From: Oscillospiraceae bacterium
Lineage (GTDB): Bacteria > Bacillota > Clostridia > Oscillospirales > Ruminococcaceae
Reading direction: 5' to 3'
Length of the DNA: 64,000 bases
Assembly: GCA_022800935.1 (NCBI GenBank)
Contig: JAAWRH010000021.1
Location: 1-64,000, forward strand
Part shown: one piece after another, positions 1-7,037 of the stretch
Layout: every line of letters begins with the position of its first letter
How positions within the stretch are numbered: position 1 is the stretch's first letter
Made by a program: the position numbers and the translations under genes
Notes under the pieces: model-generated
Seen by the model: only the letters and a program-made list of their open reading frames with translations
Told to the model about the DNA's origin: nothing
The model's database searches: none

Positions 1-241
1 ATTTTATTTAACAATGTGTGCCGTGATAATTGTATAACTATATGAATTGATAGTAATTTTGATATTTTCAACCTCACAATACCAATTTTTTCCCTGTTTG
101 TTTATGTCACAATTTTTAAAGAACACTTTATTTTTACAGTACTCAACAACTATTCAAACTCGGCGTGTTCTTTGTTGTTCTTAACTGTATTTGTTTAAGT
201 TTTATGCAAATACACGCCTGTTTTTACATCAATTACATCAT

Positions 242-451
242 TTATAATGGCTTGCTGATTTTCTGTTGCCAAAATGTTGCTACGCTTTTATTATAACAAA
301 TCCTCGCAATTTGACAATATATTTTTGAAATGTTACGCAATAGAACCCACTTTTCAGAGGTATAGGTATAAAACAGCACATATTCTTCTATTGCGGCTAA
401 AATCCCTTGAATCATAAGACTTCCAGCGTTCTTAAAGCGTAACAAGAGCAT
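242..451 (-). CDS. Small hypothetical protein, doubtful
   Basis: A 69-codon reading frame lies just downstream of the beta-lactamase gene on the same strand, 4 bp after its stop. It contains a hydrophobic stretch near residues 12-30 and no motif I recognise. The surrounding DNA is AT-rich, so a chance open frame is quite possible. Nothing else supports a gene here. The remaining bases 1-241 hold no convincing frame; a 9-bp inverted repeat (118-126 against 165-173) is the only structure seen there. Confidence 0.2.
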   Translation of the reverse strand: MLLLRFKNAGSLMIQGILAAIEEYVLFYTYTSEKWVLLRNISKIYCQIARICYNKSVATFWQQKISKPL

Positions 452-455
452 TTGC

Positions 456-1595
456 TTATTTCAAAATTTCTAAAGCGATTTCTTTCGCTCTATTTCCAGA
501 AATTTGTTCTTTTTGTTCAATATCATCTAAATATACAGCAAAGTATTCTCGTTCTCCACTTGATTCAGAAAAGCCAACAAACCATGCTTCCCCGTTTCCG
601 CTCGTTCCTGTTTTTCCATAAATTTTCTGTGTATCGCTTTCATCTATTAACATTATTCTTTTTAGAATCTCAATATTAGGACTTTCGTAATCGTTCTGCC
701 CCTCAAATATCCTTTCCAAAACTTCCACCTGTTCCAATGGCGAAATTTTTAACGAAGAATCTAGCCAAAAGCCATTTAGTTTTTCCATTGGATTGATACC
801 ACTACCATTCCATTCTGAAATATCGCAATTCCCATATTGTAATTCATTTAATTCTTCTTGTATTTTGTCCTTACCTACAGAATCTATTACTTCTCGAAAA
901 TACCATATACATGATTTTTGAAATGCTTCTTCTAATGTTAAATCTCCATTCCATTCTGGATTTCCATAATCCGTTCCATCATATCCCATCGCAGACGATT
1001 CATCAATGATAACGCCATTTTGCAATCCTATCAAAGTAGAAATAATCTTAAAAGTAGAACAGGGCGATTTTTCTTGTCTGCACATCTCCTCATTAAAAAA
1101 TAAATATTGCTCTTGCGCTGGCGAATACACCACCGCACAACCTTTGACAGATTGAAATGCTTCACTTAAATCTATCGTTTTTTCACTTAATTCTTGTTGC
1201 GCTTCTTCCTGCGCTCCTTTTTCACTAGCAGCTTTCTTAAAATTTACACTGCCTTTCGCCTTTTCTCCTGTAACAATAATCTTATATATTCCACTCTCTT
1301 GAATTTCAATATCAAAATTTTCAGAGTCTACTGTGTTATCACTTTCATAAATCGGCGCATCACTGTCTTTTTGAATTTTTATTGCCAATTTACCGCTATC
1401 AACGATAACTTCTGCCCTAATCATATCTCCCGCTTCCAAGAACAATGATTGCTCGTCAGTAGTATTAAAAATTTTATACTCCATAACAAATTGGCTATCA
1501 TTTCCTATTCTGCTACCATCAAATGATGTTTTTCCACACGCACTCAATGAGAGTACAATACTCAAGGCAAAAATTATACCTAAAACTTTCCTCAT
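456..1595 (-). CDS. Class D (OXA-type) beta-lactamase lipoprotein
   Basis: A serine hydrolase of the class D beta-lactamase/BlaR-sensor family, expected to hydrolyse or bind beta-lactams outside the membrane. The signal peptide ends in a lipobox (LSAC, Cys20), so the protein should be a lipoprotein. Residues about 25-125 form an extra, probably beta-rich domain not present in short OXA enzymes, followed by a Glu/Ala/Lys linker. The catalytic domain carries the STFK motif (Ser180-Lys183), SCIW (Ser228, in the place of SxV), YGN (254-256) and KTGT (328-331) followed by WFVG. All active-site motifs are present, so an enzyme is more likely than a dead paralogue; a penicillin sensor is less likely because no transmembrane signalling domain is seen. 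At 379 residues it is longer than the usual 250-300. The gene is AT-rich compared with guaA and sits beside a relaxase fragment, which suggests transfer. Confidence 0.88.
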   Translation of the reverse strand: MRKVLGIIFALSIVLSLSACGKTSFDGSRIGNDSQFVMEYKIFNTTDEQSLFLEAGDMIRAEVIVDSGKLAIKIQKDSDAPIYESDNTVDSENFDIEIQESGIYKIIVTGEKAKGSVNFKKAASEKGAQEEAQQELSEKTIDLSEAFQSVKGCAVVYSPAQEQYLFFNEEMCRQEKSPCSTFKIISTLIGLQNGVIIDESSAMGYDGTDYGNPEWNGDLTLEEAFQKSCIWYFREVIDSVGKDKIQEELNELQYGNCDISEWNGSGINPMEKLNGFWLDSSLKISPLEQVEVLERIFEGQNDYESPNIEILKRIMLIDESDTQKIYGKTGTSGNGEAWFVGFSESSGEREYFAVYLDDIEQKEQISGNRAKEIALEILK

Positions 1596-1672
1596 GCTGT
1601 CCTCCTAGTATTTAGCCACAAAATAATTGTTCCCATTATATCGCTTATCCACTCCACTGTAAAGTACAAAAT

Positions 1673-1746
1673 AGCGAAGCTCCACCAGCCTGTCAAGGGT
1701 AAATGAACGGCTATCGCCGCCCTTGACAGACTGGCAGGGCTTCGCT
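1673..1746. repeat. Long imperfect inverted repeat
   Basis: Arms 1673-1699 and 1720-1746 are near-perfect inverted copies (AGCGAAGC, CCAG and CTGTCAAGGG blocks match), separated by a 20-base loop. It lies between the beta-lactamase start and the relaxase fragment. It could be a terminator-like RNA hairpin downstream of the relaxase or an element-specific DNA site. No T-tract follows on either strand, so a simple intrinsic terminator is not certain. Confidence 0.6.
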
Positions 1747-1785
1747 GTATGACACCCAAGAGGGCTTTAAGCAGCCCTCCGGCTA

Positions 1786-2523
1786 TCACCGGGCTTCCCG
1801 ATTCTGTTTCCTTCTTTCTGCCCGTTTTTGCTCCTTCAATAGTTGCTCTCTTTGTTTCTCCATCTGAACAATGCCAGACACTTTCTCCTTTCCAAGAGCC
1901 GCCTTTACACATTCATAAGCCCGTACAATCTCTTTCAGTTCATGATTCTCTGTATAAATTTCGTGAAAACGATTAGAGAGATTGTTTGCTTTCTCCACAG
2001 CCCGGTTATAGGAGAGTTGCAGCTTGTCAAACTTTCTGGAAACGTCCAGATAAGACGCATAAACAGAGCGCAGCACTTTTACAATTTTCTCCATCAGCGG
2101 CTTTGCCTTCTTTTCCCGATATGCCCTTCCGCTTTCTATGCTCCCGGCTTCTGGAAGCACCTGTTCTGGATTGTCTGAAAATTTTGCCGCCATATGTTCC
2201 ATATCCTTCACCATTGGGGCAAGTTCCTGCATACGCTTCTGGTACTTATCTGCCTGTTTCCTTGCGCTTTCTGCTTCCTTTTTTGATTTCTCCATGCCGT
2301 TTTGTATGGAACGGATTTCATCATCTAATTCACTCAACTGTCCCTTTAGATTTTCGTTGATTTCCTCATAGGATTGATTTTCTGATTGCAGTTCCGTTTT
2401 CTTCTTTTCCAGTTCTTCAATTTCTTTTGACCGTTCCTGTTTTTTAAAGTCCAATACGGACAAATGTTTTTCGTGTGTTCCCTTTTTCTCCCACTCGATT
2501 CCATGATTCAGCATAAAGCCCAT
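1786..2523 (-). pseudogene. Truncated mobilisation relaxase, C-terminal fragment
   Basis: The frame encodes about 245 residues that are almost entirely coiled coil rich in Glu/Lys/Gln, beginning with a short GIEWEKKGTHEKHLSV segment and a DFKKQER stretch typical of the part following the catalytic domain in MobV/Pre-type plasmid mobilisation proteins. The N-terminal histidine-containing nuclease domain is absent: reading upstream, the frame runs straight into the end of guaA, where the sequence ceases to resemble a relaxase. The first in-frame ATG is at 2523 and has no ribosome binding site, so I call it a broken gene. The family assignment rests on the coiled-coil pattern and context and is moderately sure. 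Confidence 0.65.
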
Positions 2524-2527
2524 TTCA

Positions 2528-4066
2528 TCACTCGAACTCAATCGTCGCCGGCGGCTTACTGGTGACATCATAAACCACCCTGCTGATATGCCCCACCTCG
2601 TTGACAATCCGGCTGGAAACCCGGTCCAGCACATCATAGGGAATCCTGGCCCAGTCCGCTGTCATAAAGTCGGTGGTCGTCACCCCCCGCAGGGCAAGGG
2701 TGTAGTCATAGGTTCTCCCGTCCCCCATTACGCCCACAGACTGCATGGAGGTCAGCACCGCGAAATACTGGTTGATGCTCCGGTCCAGCCCCGCGGCGGC
2801 AATCTCCTCCCGGAAGATGGCATCTGCGTCCCGCAGTATCTCCAGCTTGTCCTTGGTGATCTCACCCAGAACCCGCACCGCCAGCCCCGGCCCTGGGAAG
2901 GGCTGCCTCCACACCAGGTAATCCGGCAAGCCCAGCTCGGTCCCCAGCTTTCGCACTTCATCCTTAAACAGCAACCTTAAAGGCTCCACAATCTCCTTAA
3001 AATCCACATAATCCGGCAGGCCCCCAACATTGTGGTGGCTCTTAATGACCGCGGCATCCCCCAGACCGGATTCAATCACATCGGGGTAAATGGTCCCCTG
3101 TGCCAAAAAGTCCACTGCCCCGATTTTCTTCGCTTCCTCCTCAAAGACCCGGATAAACTCCTCCCCTATGATCTTCCGCTTGGTTTCCGGGTCAGTCACC
3201 CCGGCAAGCCGCTTTAAGAAGCGTTCTTCTGCGTTGACCCGAACAAAATTGATGTTCATGCTTCCATGTCCGAAAACCGCTTCCACTTCGTCGCCCTCGT
3301 TTTTGCGCATCAATCCATGATCCACAAAAATACAAGTGAGCTGGTTTCCAACTGCCTTTGACAGCAGCATAGCAGCTACCGAGCTGTCTACCCCGCCGGA
3401 AAGGGCAAGCAGTACCTTTCCATCCCCAATCTTTTCCTTTAGCCCAATGATGGAATTGCGGGCATAGTCCCCCATCGTCCAATCGCCCTTTGCCCCACAG
3501 ACGCGGTAGAGGAAATTGCGCAGCATCCCCTCCCCGTTTTCAGTATGTAATACTTCGGGATGGAACTGCATCCCATAAAGCTTTTGCGCCGGGTTTTCCA
3601 TGGCCGCCACCGGACAGTCCGCCGTGGAGGCCGCCGCCCGAAAGCCTTCGGGAAGCTTGTCTATGTAATCGTTGTGGCTCATCCAGACAATCCCCCGCTC
3701 CGGCAGGCCCCGGAATAGCAGGGAATCGGTTTGGAAGTCCGTTTCGGTTTTGCCGAATTCCCGCGCAGGGGCGGACTTTACCTCTCCGTGAAGGGTATGG
3801 GCCATCAGCTGGCAGCCGTAGCAAAGCCCCAGCACCGGGATTTCCATCTGGAAGATTTCCGGGGCCACCTTTGGGGAGCCGTCCAGGTAAACGCTGTTGG
3901 GCCCGCCGGTGAAGATGATTCCAATGGGGTTCCTGGCCTTAATCTCCTCCAAAGGCATGTGATAAGGGTGTACCTCACAGTAAACGCCACACTCCCGGAC
4001 CCGCCGGGCGATAAGCTGATTGTATTGTCCTCCAAAGTCCAGAACAAGCACCATTTGATGGGTCAT
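2528..4066 (-). CDS. guaA: GMP synthase (glutamine-hydrolysing)
   Basis: Cytosolic enzyme converting XMP, ATP and glutamine to GMP, the last step of guanine nucleotide synthesis. The 512-residue length is normal. The N-terminal class I glutaminase has the nucleophile in GLCYGCQ (Cys82) and the His169/Glu171 pair in QFHPE. The ATP pyrophosphatase domain has the P-loop SGGVDSS (223-229), and the C-terminal dimerisation domain ends in IEFE. The start has AAGGAG ten bases upstream. The gene has its own promoter (4100-4128). Its 3' end, immediately followed by relaxase remnants, is a known integration site for genomic islands in other bacteria. Confidence 0.98.
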   Translation of the reverse strand: MTHQMVLVLDFGGQYNQLIARRVRECGVYCEVHPYHMPLEEIKARNPIGIIFTGGPNSVYLDGSPKVAPEIFQMEIPVLGLCYGCQLMAHTLHGEVKSAPAREFGKTETDFQTDSLLFRGLPERGIVWMSHNDYIDKLPEGFRAAASTADCPVAAMENPAQKLYGMQFHPEVLHTENGEGMLRNFLYRVCGAKGDWTMGDYARNSIIGLKEKIGDGKVLLALSGGVDSSVAAMLLSKAVGNQLTCIFVDHGLMRKNEGDEVEAVFGHGSMNINFVRVNAEERFLKRLAGVTDPETKRKIIGEEFIRVFEEEAKKIGAVDFLAQGTIYPDVIESGLGDAAVIKSHHNVGGLPDYVDFKEIVEPLRLLFKDEVRKLGTELGLPDYLVWRQPFPGPGLAVRVLGEITKDKLEILRDADAIFREEIAAAGLDRSINQYFAVLTSMQSVGVMGDGRTYDYTLALRGVTTTDFMTADWARIPYDVLDRVSSRIVNEVGHISRVVYDVTSKPPATIEFE

Positions 4067-4099
4067 TTCCGCATCAGCTCCTTAAAAAATATACCATTT

Positions 4100-4128
4100 A
4101 TTCTACTATTCCCATCGATAGATGTCAA
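4100..4128 (-). promoter_or_regulatory. guaA promoter
   Basis: On the minus strand TTGACA (4123-4128) and TAGAAT (4100-4105) are separated by exactly 17 bases, about 35 bases before the guaA start codon. This is a clear sigma-A type promoter. No riboswitch-like structure fits in the short leader. Confidence 0.75.
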
Positions 4129-4138
4129 GCAAGAGATT

Positions 4139-4175
4139 TAAGGATTCTCTGTAAACCGGCGATTAAAGTTTACAG
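4139..4175 (+). promoter_or_regulatory. Probable response-regulator boxes and inverted repeat
   Basis: TTAAGGATT at 4139 recurs before the ABC exporter genes (6191, 6202, 6223), and a related TTAAAG lies at 4163. An exact 8-bp inverted repeat, CTGTAAAC and GTTTACAG (4149-4156 and 4168-4175), overlaps the same stretch. Position just upstream of the promoter of the regulator gene suggests autoregulation by the OmpR-type regulator at 4245. Confidence 0.5.
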
Positions 4176-4183
4176 CAGCGAGC

Positions 4184-4212
4184 TTGATTTCATTCATCCG
4201 GTCGCATATAAT
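4184..4212 (+). promoter_or_regulatory. Promoter of the two-component system
   Basis: TTGATT (4184-4189) and TATAAT (4207-4212) are 17 bases apart, about 30 bases before the response regulator start. The -35 is slightly weak, consistent with activation from the boxes just upstream. Confidence 0.7.
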
Positions 4213-4244
4213 GGTACTGACTTAATGGAAAAGGGGATTATAAA

Positions 4245-4925
4245 ATGACATATGATTGCTTCATCATAGACGATGAAAAGCTGCTGGCGGACAGCACAGC
4301 GGAATACTTCAACCTGTTCGGCGTAAAAACCGCCGTTGCCTATAGTGCCTCGGAATGCAGAGATTTTTTCAGGGAAAACACGGCAAAGCTGCTTTTGCTG
4401 GATATCAACCTGGGTGACGGCAGCGGCTTCGCGCTGTGCCGGGAGCTGCGGGAAACCACGGAAATTCCCATACTGTTCATCTCGGCGCGGACAAGCGACG
4501 ACGATAAAATCGTCGCCCTCAGCATCGGCGGCGACGATTACATCCAAAAGCCCTATTCCCTGGCCGTTCTTCTGGCCAAGGTCAAAGCGGTGCTGAAGCG
4601 GTACGGAAGCCGGGAACCGGCGGGATACGCCGACGGACGCTTAACGGTGGATTTCAGCGCCCGGCAGGTTCTCGTTGACCAGATGCCGGTAAAGCTGACC
4701 TCCCTTGAGTTCCGGCTGCTGGCCTACCTGATACAGAATGCGGGGCGGCTCATCTCCAAGCGGGAGCTGTTTGAAAAGGTGTGGGAGGACAAGTTTACCG
4801 GCGACGGAACGCTCAATGTACATATCCGCAAAATCCGTGAAGCCATTGAACCGGTACCGGGCAATCCCGAATATATCATCACGGTTTGGGGTGACGGCTA
4901 CAAATTTATGGGGAGGGCTCAATGA
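4245..4925 (+). CDS. OmpR/PhoB-family response regulator
   Basis: DNA-binding regulator of 226 residues: an N-terminal receiver domain with phospho-acceptor Asp53 (LLLDINLGDG), acidic DD at 9-10 and the switch lysine in QKPYS (Lys102), followed by a winged-helix C-terminal domain with the TSLEFRLLAYL and LNVHIRKIRE segments. The gene overlaps the kinase gene by 4 bp (ATGA), so the pair is translationally coupled. It most likely controls the downstream ABC exporter, since the same TTAAGGAT boxes occur before both units. The inducing signal is unknown; peptide antibiotics are a typical stimulus for such clusters in Firmicutes. Confidence 0.93.
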   Translation: MTYDCFIIDDEKLLADSTAEYFNLFGVKTAVAYSASECRDFFRENTAKLLLLDINLGDGSGFALCRELRETTEIPILFISARTSDDDKIVALSIGGDDYIQKPYSLAVLLAKVKAVLKRYGSREPAGYADGRLTVDFSARQVLVDQMPVKLTSLEFRLLAYLIQNAGRLISKRELFEKVWEDKFTGDGTLNVHIRKIREAIEPVPGNPEYIITVWGDGYKFMGRAQ

Positions 4926-6205
4926 AAAACCACATCCTCTTCGGCGGGCTTCTGGTCCTCTTTCTCCTTGAACTCGCTGTCCTCGTGTTGTTCGCCCTCC
5001 CTCAGGAGGAAAGAGCACAGGATACCGTGGCGGTCAATGAGGCCGTCAAAACGGTCCAGAGCGATTGGAGCTCCTTTGAAGGACACGTCAACCGTACCTC
5101 CCTTGACTATGTTGTGATTGACGCAAGCGGAACGGTCCTGTACAAAACAAGGGCAGGCTTGAGTGAAAGCATAAACGCCGCAATCGGCCATAAGGACACC
5201 ATTCTCGATGTGGAATCCGGAGGAATGGCTGTGGGTAAAATCCTGATATACAACGACGGCGCGCGGATTTTTGAGGAGAAAAAGCGAACTACCGCTTTTG
5301 TCCTTATGGCGGCCGCCATTCTGCAATTCTGCCTCTGCGCGGGATACCTTTTCTATATACGGCGGGCAGTGATAAAGCCCTTCGACAGCATGAAGGACTT
5401 TGCCCGGCGCATTGCGGGCGGAAATCTGGATATTCCCCTGGAGATGGACCGCCAAAACCTGTTCGGGGCCTTTACCGAAAGCTTTGATTTGATGCGCTCC
5501 GAATTAAAAAGGGCTAGAATCGCCGAGGCAAGGGCAAACGCAGACAAAAAGGAGCTGGTGGCGAAGCTGTCCCATGACATCAAAACGCCTGTGGCAAGCA
5601 TCAAGGCGGCCTCCGAGGTGGGGGCCGCCTTGGCGTCCGATGAGAAGAGCAGGGAAACCTATGGCCGAATCATTCAAAAGGCCGATCAGATAAACACCCT
5701 TGTCACCAATCTGTTTTCCGCCACCCTGGAGGAGCTTCAGGAGCTCTCGGTAACGCCGTCGGATATGAAGAGCAATGAACTGCAATCGCTGCTGGAAAAC
5801 GCCGACTATCTGCGCCGCGCTGTGATACCCCCTGTCCCCGGCTGCATGCTGTCCGGGGACAGGCTCCGTCTACAGCAGGTGTTTGACAATCTCTTTGTCA
5901 ACTCCTATAAATATGCCGGTACGGAAATAACGGTATTCATATCAATGGAGGACGGCTATCTCACCGTCACCCTTGAGGATTGGGGCGGCGGGGTCAGTGA
6001 AGAGGAGCTGCCCCTCCTGAAGGAGAAGTTCAAGCGGGGCAGCAACGCCAAAAATATCGAGGGCGCAGGACTGGGGCTGTACATCTCCGATTACTGCATG
6101 AGGAAGATGGCGGGGCGGCTGGAGATTGCCAACGGCAAAACCGGCCTGCGGGCCACGGTCTGGATTCCCCTGTCCGACGCCGCCCGCGATTTAAGGGATA
6201 TTTAA
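4922..6205 (+). CDS. Sensor histidine kinase
   Basis: Membrane kinase of 427 residues. Two transmembrane helices (about 7-27 and 123-146) flank a roughly 95-residue extracellular sensor region; a HAMP linker follows (about 147-200), then the dimerisation domain with His218 in SHDIKTP, and a C-terminal ATPase domain with the N box (DNLFVNSYKYAG) and G boxes (DWGGG, GAGLGLYI). Because it has a real extracellular loop it is unlike the loopless BceS-type kinases. It should phosphorylate the regulator encoded immediately upstream. Downstream, the ABC exporter has its own box-bearing promoter. Confidence 0.93.
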   Translation: MKNHILFGGLLVLFLLELAVLVLFALPQEERAQDTVAVNEAVKTVQSDWSSFEGHVNRTSLDYVVIDASGTVLYKTRAGLSESINAAIGHKDTILDVESGGMAVGKILIYNDGARIFEEKKRTTAFVLMAAAILQFCLCAGYLFYIRRAVIKPFDSMKDFARRIAGGNLDIPLEMDRQNLFGAFTESFDLMRSELKRARIAEARANADKKELVAKLSHDIKTPVASIKAASEVGAALASDEKSRETYGRIIQKADQINTLVTNLFSATLEELQELSVTPSDMKSNELQSLLENADYLRRAVIPPVPGCMLSGDRLRLQQVFDNLFVNSYKYAGTEITVFISMEDGYLTVTLEDWGGGVSEEELPLLKEKFKRGSNAKNIEGAGLGLYISDYCMRKMAGRLEIANGKTGLRATVWIPLSDAARDLRDI

Positions 6206-6244
6206 GGATTGAGTAAAGACAGTTAAGGATTCCAAGCGTACAAT
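6191..6244 (+). promoter_or_regulatory. Direct-repeat operator and promoter of ABC exporter
   Basis: TTAAGG occurs at 6191, 6202 and 6223 with a degenerate GTAAAG at 6213, giving a helical repeat of 10-11 bases as bound by OmpR-type dimers. A -10-like TACAAT lies at 6239-6244 with only a weak -35 (AAGACA, 6216-6221) 17 bases upstream. This arrangement fits a promoter that needs the activator. The repeats begin inside the last codons of the kinase gene. Confidence 0.55.
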
Positions 6245-6271
6245 GGAACGTGTAAAAAGGAGGCATTGCCT

Positions 6272-7030
6272 ATGAAAGAAATTTTGTTAAAAGCCGAAAA
6301 GCTGAGCAAATCCTTTTCCAACGGCGGCGCCATGCAGCACGTTCTGAAGAATATCGACCTGGAGCTGCACCAAGGGGACTTTACCGTCATCATGGGGGCC
6401 AGCGGCGCGGGAAAATCCACCCTGCTGTACGCCCTGTCGGGAATGGATACCCCCACCCTGGGCAAAATCACCTTTGGGGACCGGGTGATTTCCAACCTGT
6501 CACAGGATGGGCTCGCCGTATTCCGGCGGGAGCACTGCGGTTTTGTGTTTCAGCAGATTTACCTCATCGACTCAATGAGCGTCATGGACAACGTCCTTGC
6601 CGCCGGGATGCTGGTAAACAAGGACAAAACAGCCCTTACAGCCAGGGCGAAAAAGCTGTTTGAGGCGGTGGATATTTCCGAGGAAACGCAGAGGAAATTC
6701 CCGGCCCAGATTTCCGGCGGCGAGGCCCAGCGGGTGGGAATCGTCCGCGCGCTGATCAATTCCCCCGAAATCCTGTTTGCCGATGAGCCCACCGGTGCCC
6801 TCAACAGCAAAACAGGGCTTGACGTGCTGGACACCCTGACAAGGTTTAACCAGCAGGGCCAGAGCGTGGTGATGGTGACCCACGACATGCGCTCTGCCCG
6901 CCGGGGCAGCCGAATTCTGTACTTAAAGGACGGCGTGATTTTAGGAGAATGTGACCTGGGCAGGTACACCCCCGGCGACGCTCAGCGGCACAAAAGGCTC
7001 TCCGAATTTTTAAATGATATGGGGTGGTAA
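6272..7030 (+). CDS. ABC exporter ATPase (MacB/LolD type)
   Basis: Cytoplasmic ATPase of about 252 residues that should energise the permease encoded next. Walker A GASGAGKST (42-50), the signature ISGGEAQR and Walker B ILFADEPTGALN are all present; the TGALN ending is typical of the MacB/FtsE/BceA group. The start chosen is the ATG at 6272, which has AAGGAGG eight or nine bases upstream; a TTG six bases earlier is possible. It overlaps the extended reading frame of the permease. Role inferred: export of, or resistance to, a peptide or other amphipathic compound sensed by the upstream two-component system. Confidence 0.92.
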   Translation: MKEILLKAEKLSKSFSNGGAMQHVLKNIDLELHQGDFTVIMGASGAGKSTLLYALSGMDTPTLGKITFGDRVISNLSQDGLAVFRREHCGFVFQQIYLIDSMSVMDNVLAAGMLVNKDKTALTARAKKLFEAVDISEETQRKFPAQISGGEAQRVGIVRALINSPEILFADEPTGALNSKTGLDVLDTLTRFNQQGQSVVMVTHDMRSARRGSRILYLKDGVILGECDLGRYTPGDAQRHKRLSEFLNDMGW

Positions 7031-7037
7031 GGGTACT

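Noticed and set aside
118-173. 9-bp inverted repeat (AAAGAACAC / GTGTTCTTT) considered as an element terminal repeat
   Set aside because: Too short, with a 38-base loop and no matching copy elsewhere in the remnant that I could find.
1592-1912. A 106-codon frame with a hydrophobic end, upstream of the beta-lactamase
   Set aside because: It overlaps the relaxase fragment in a different frame and runs through the inverted repeat; no ribosome binding site and no family.
4641-5018. Minus-strand frames across the two-component genes
   Set aside because: Shadows of the regulator and kinase genes, which have complete domain sets.
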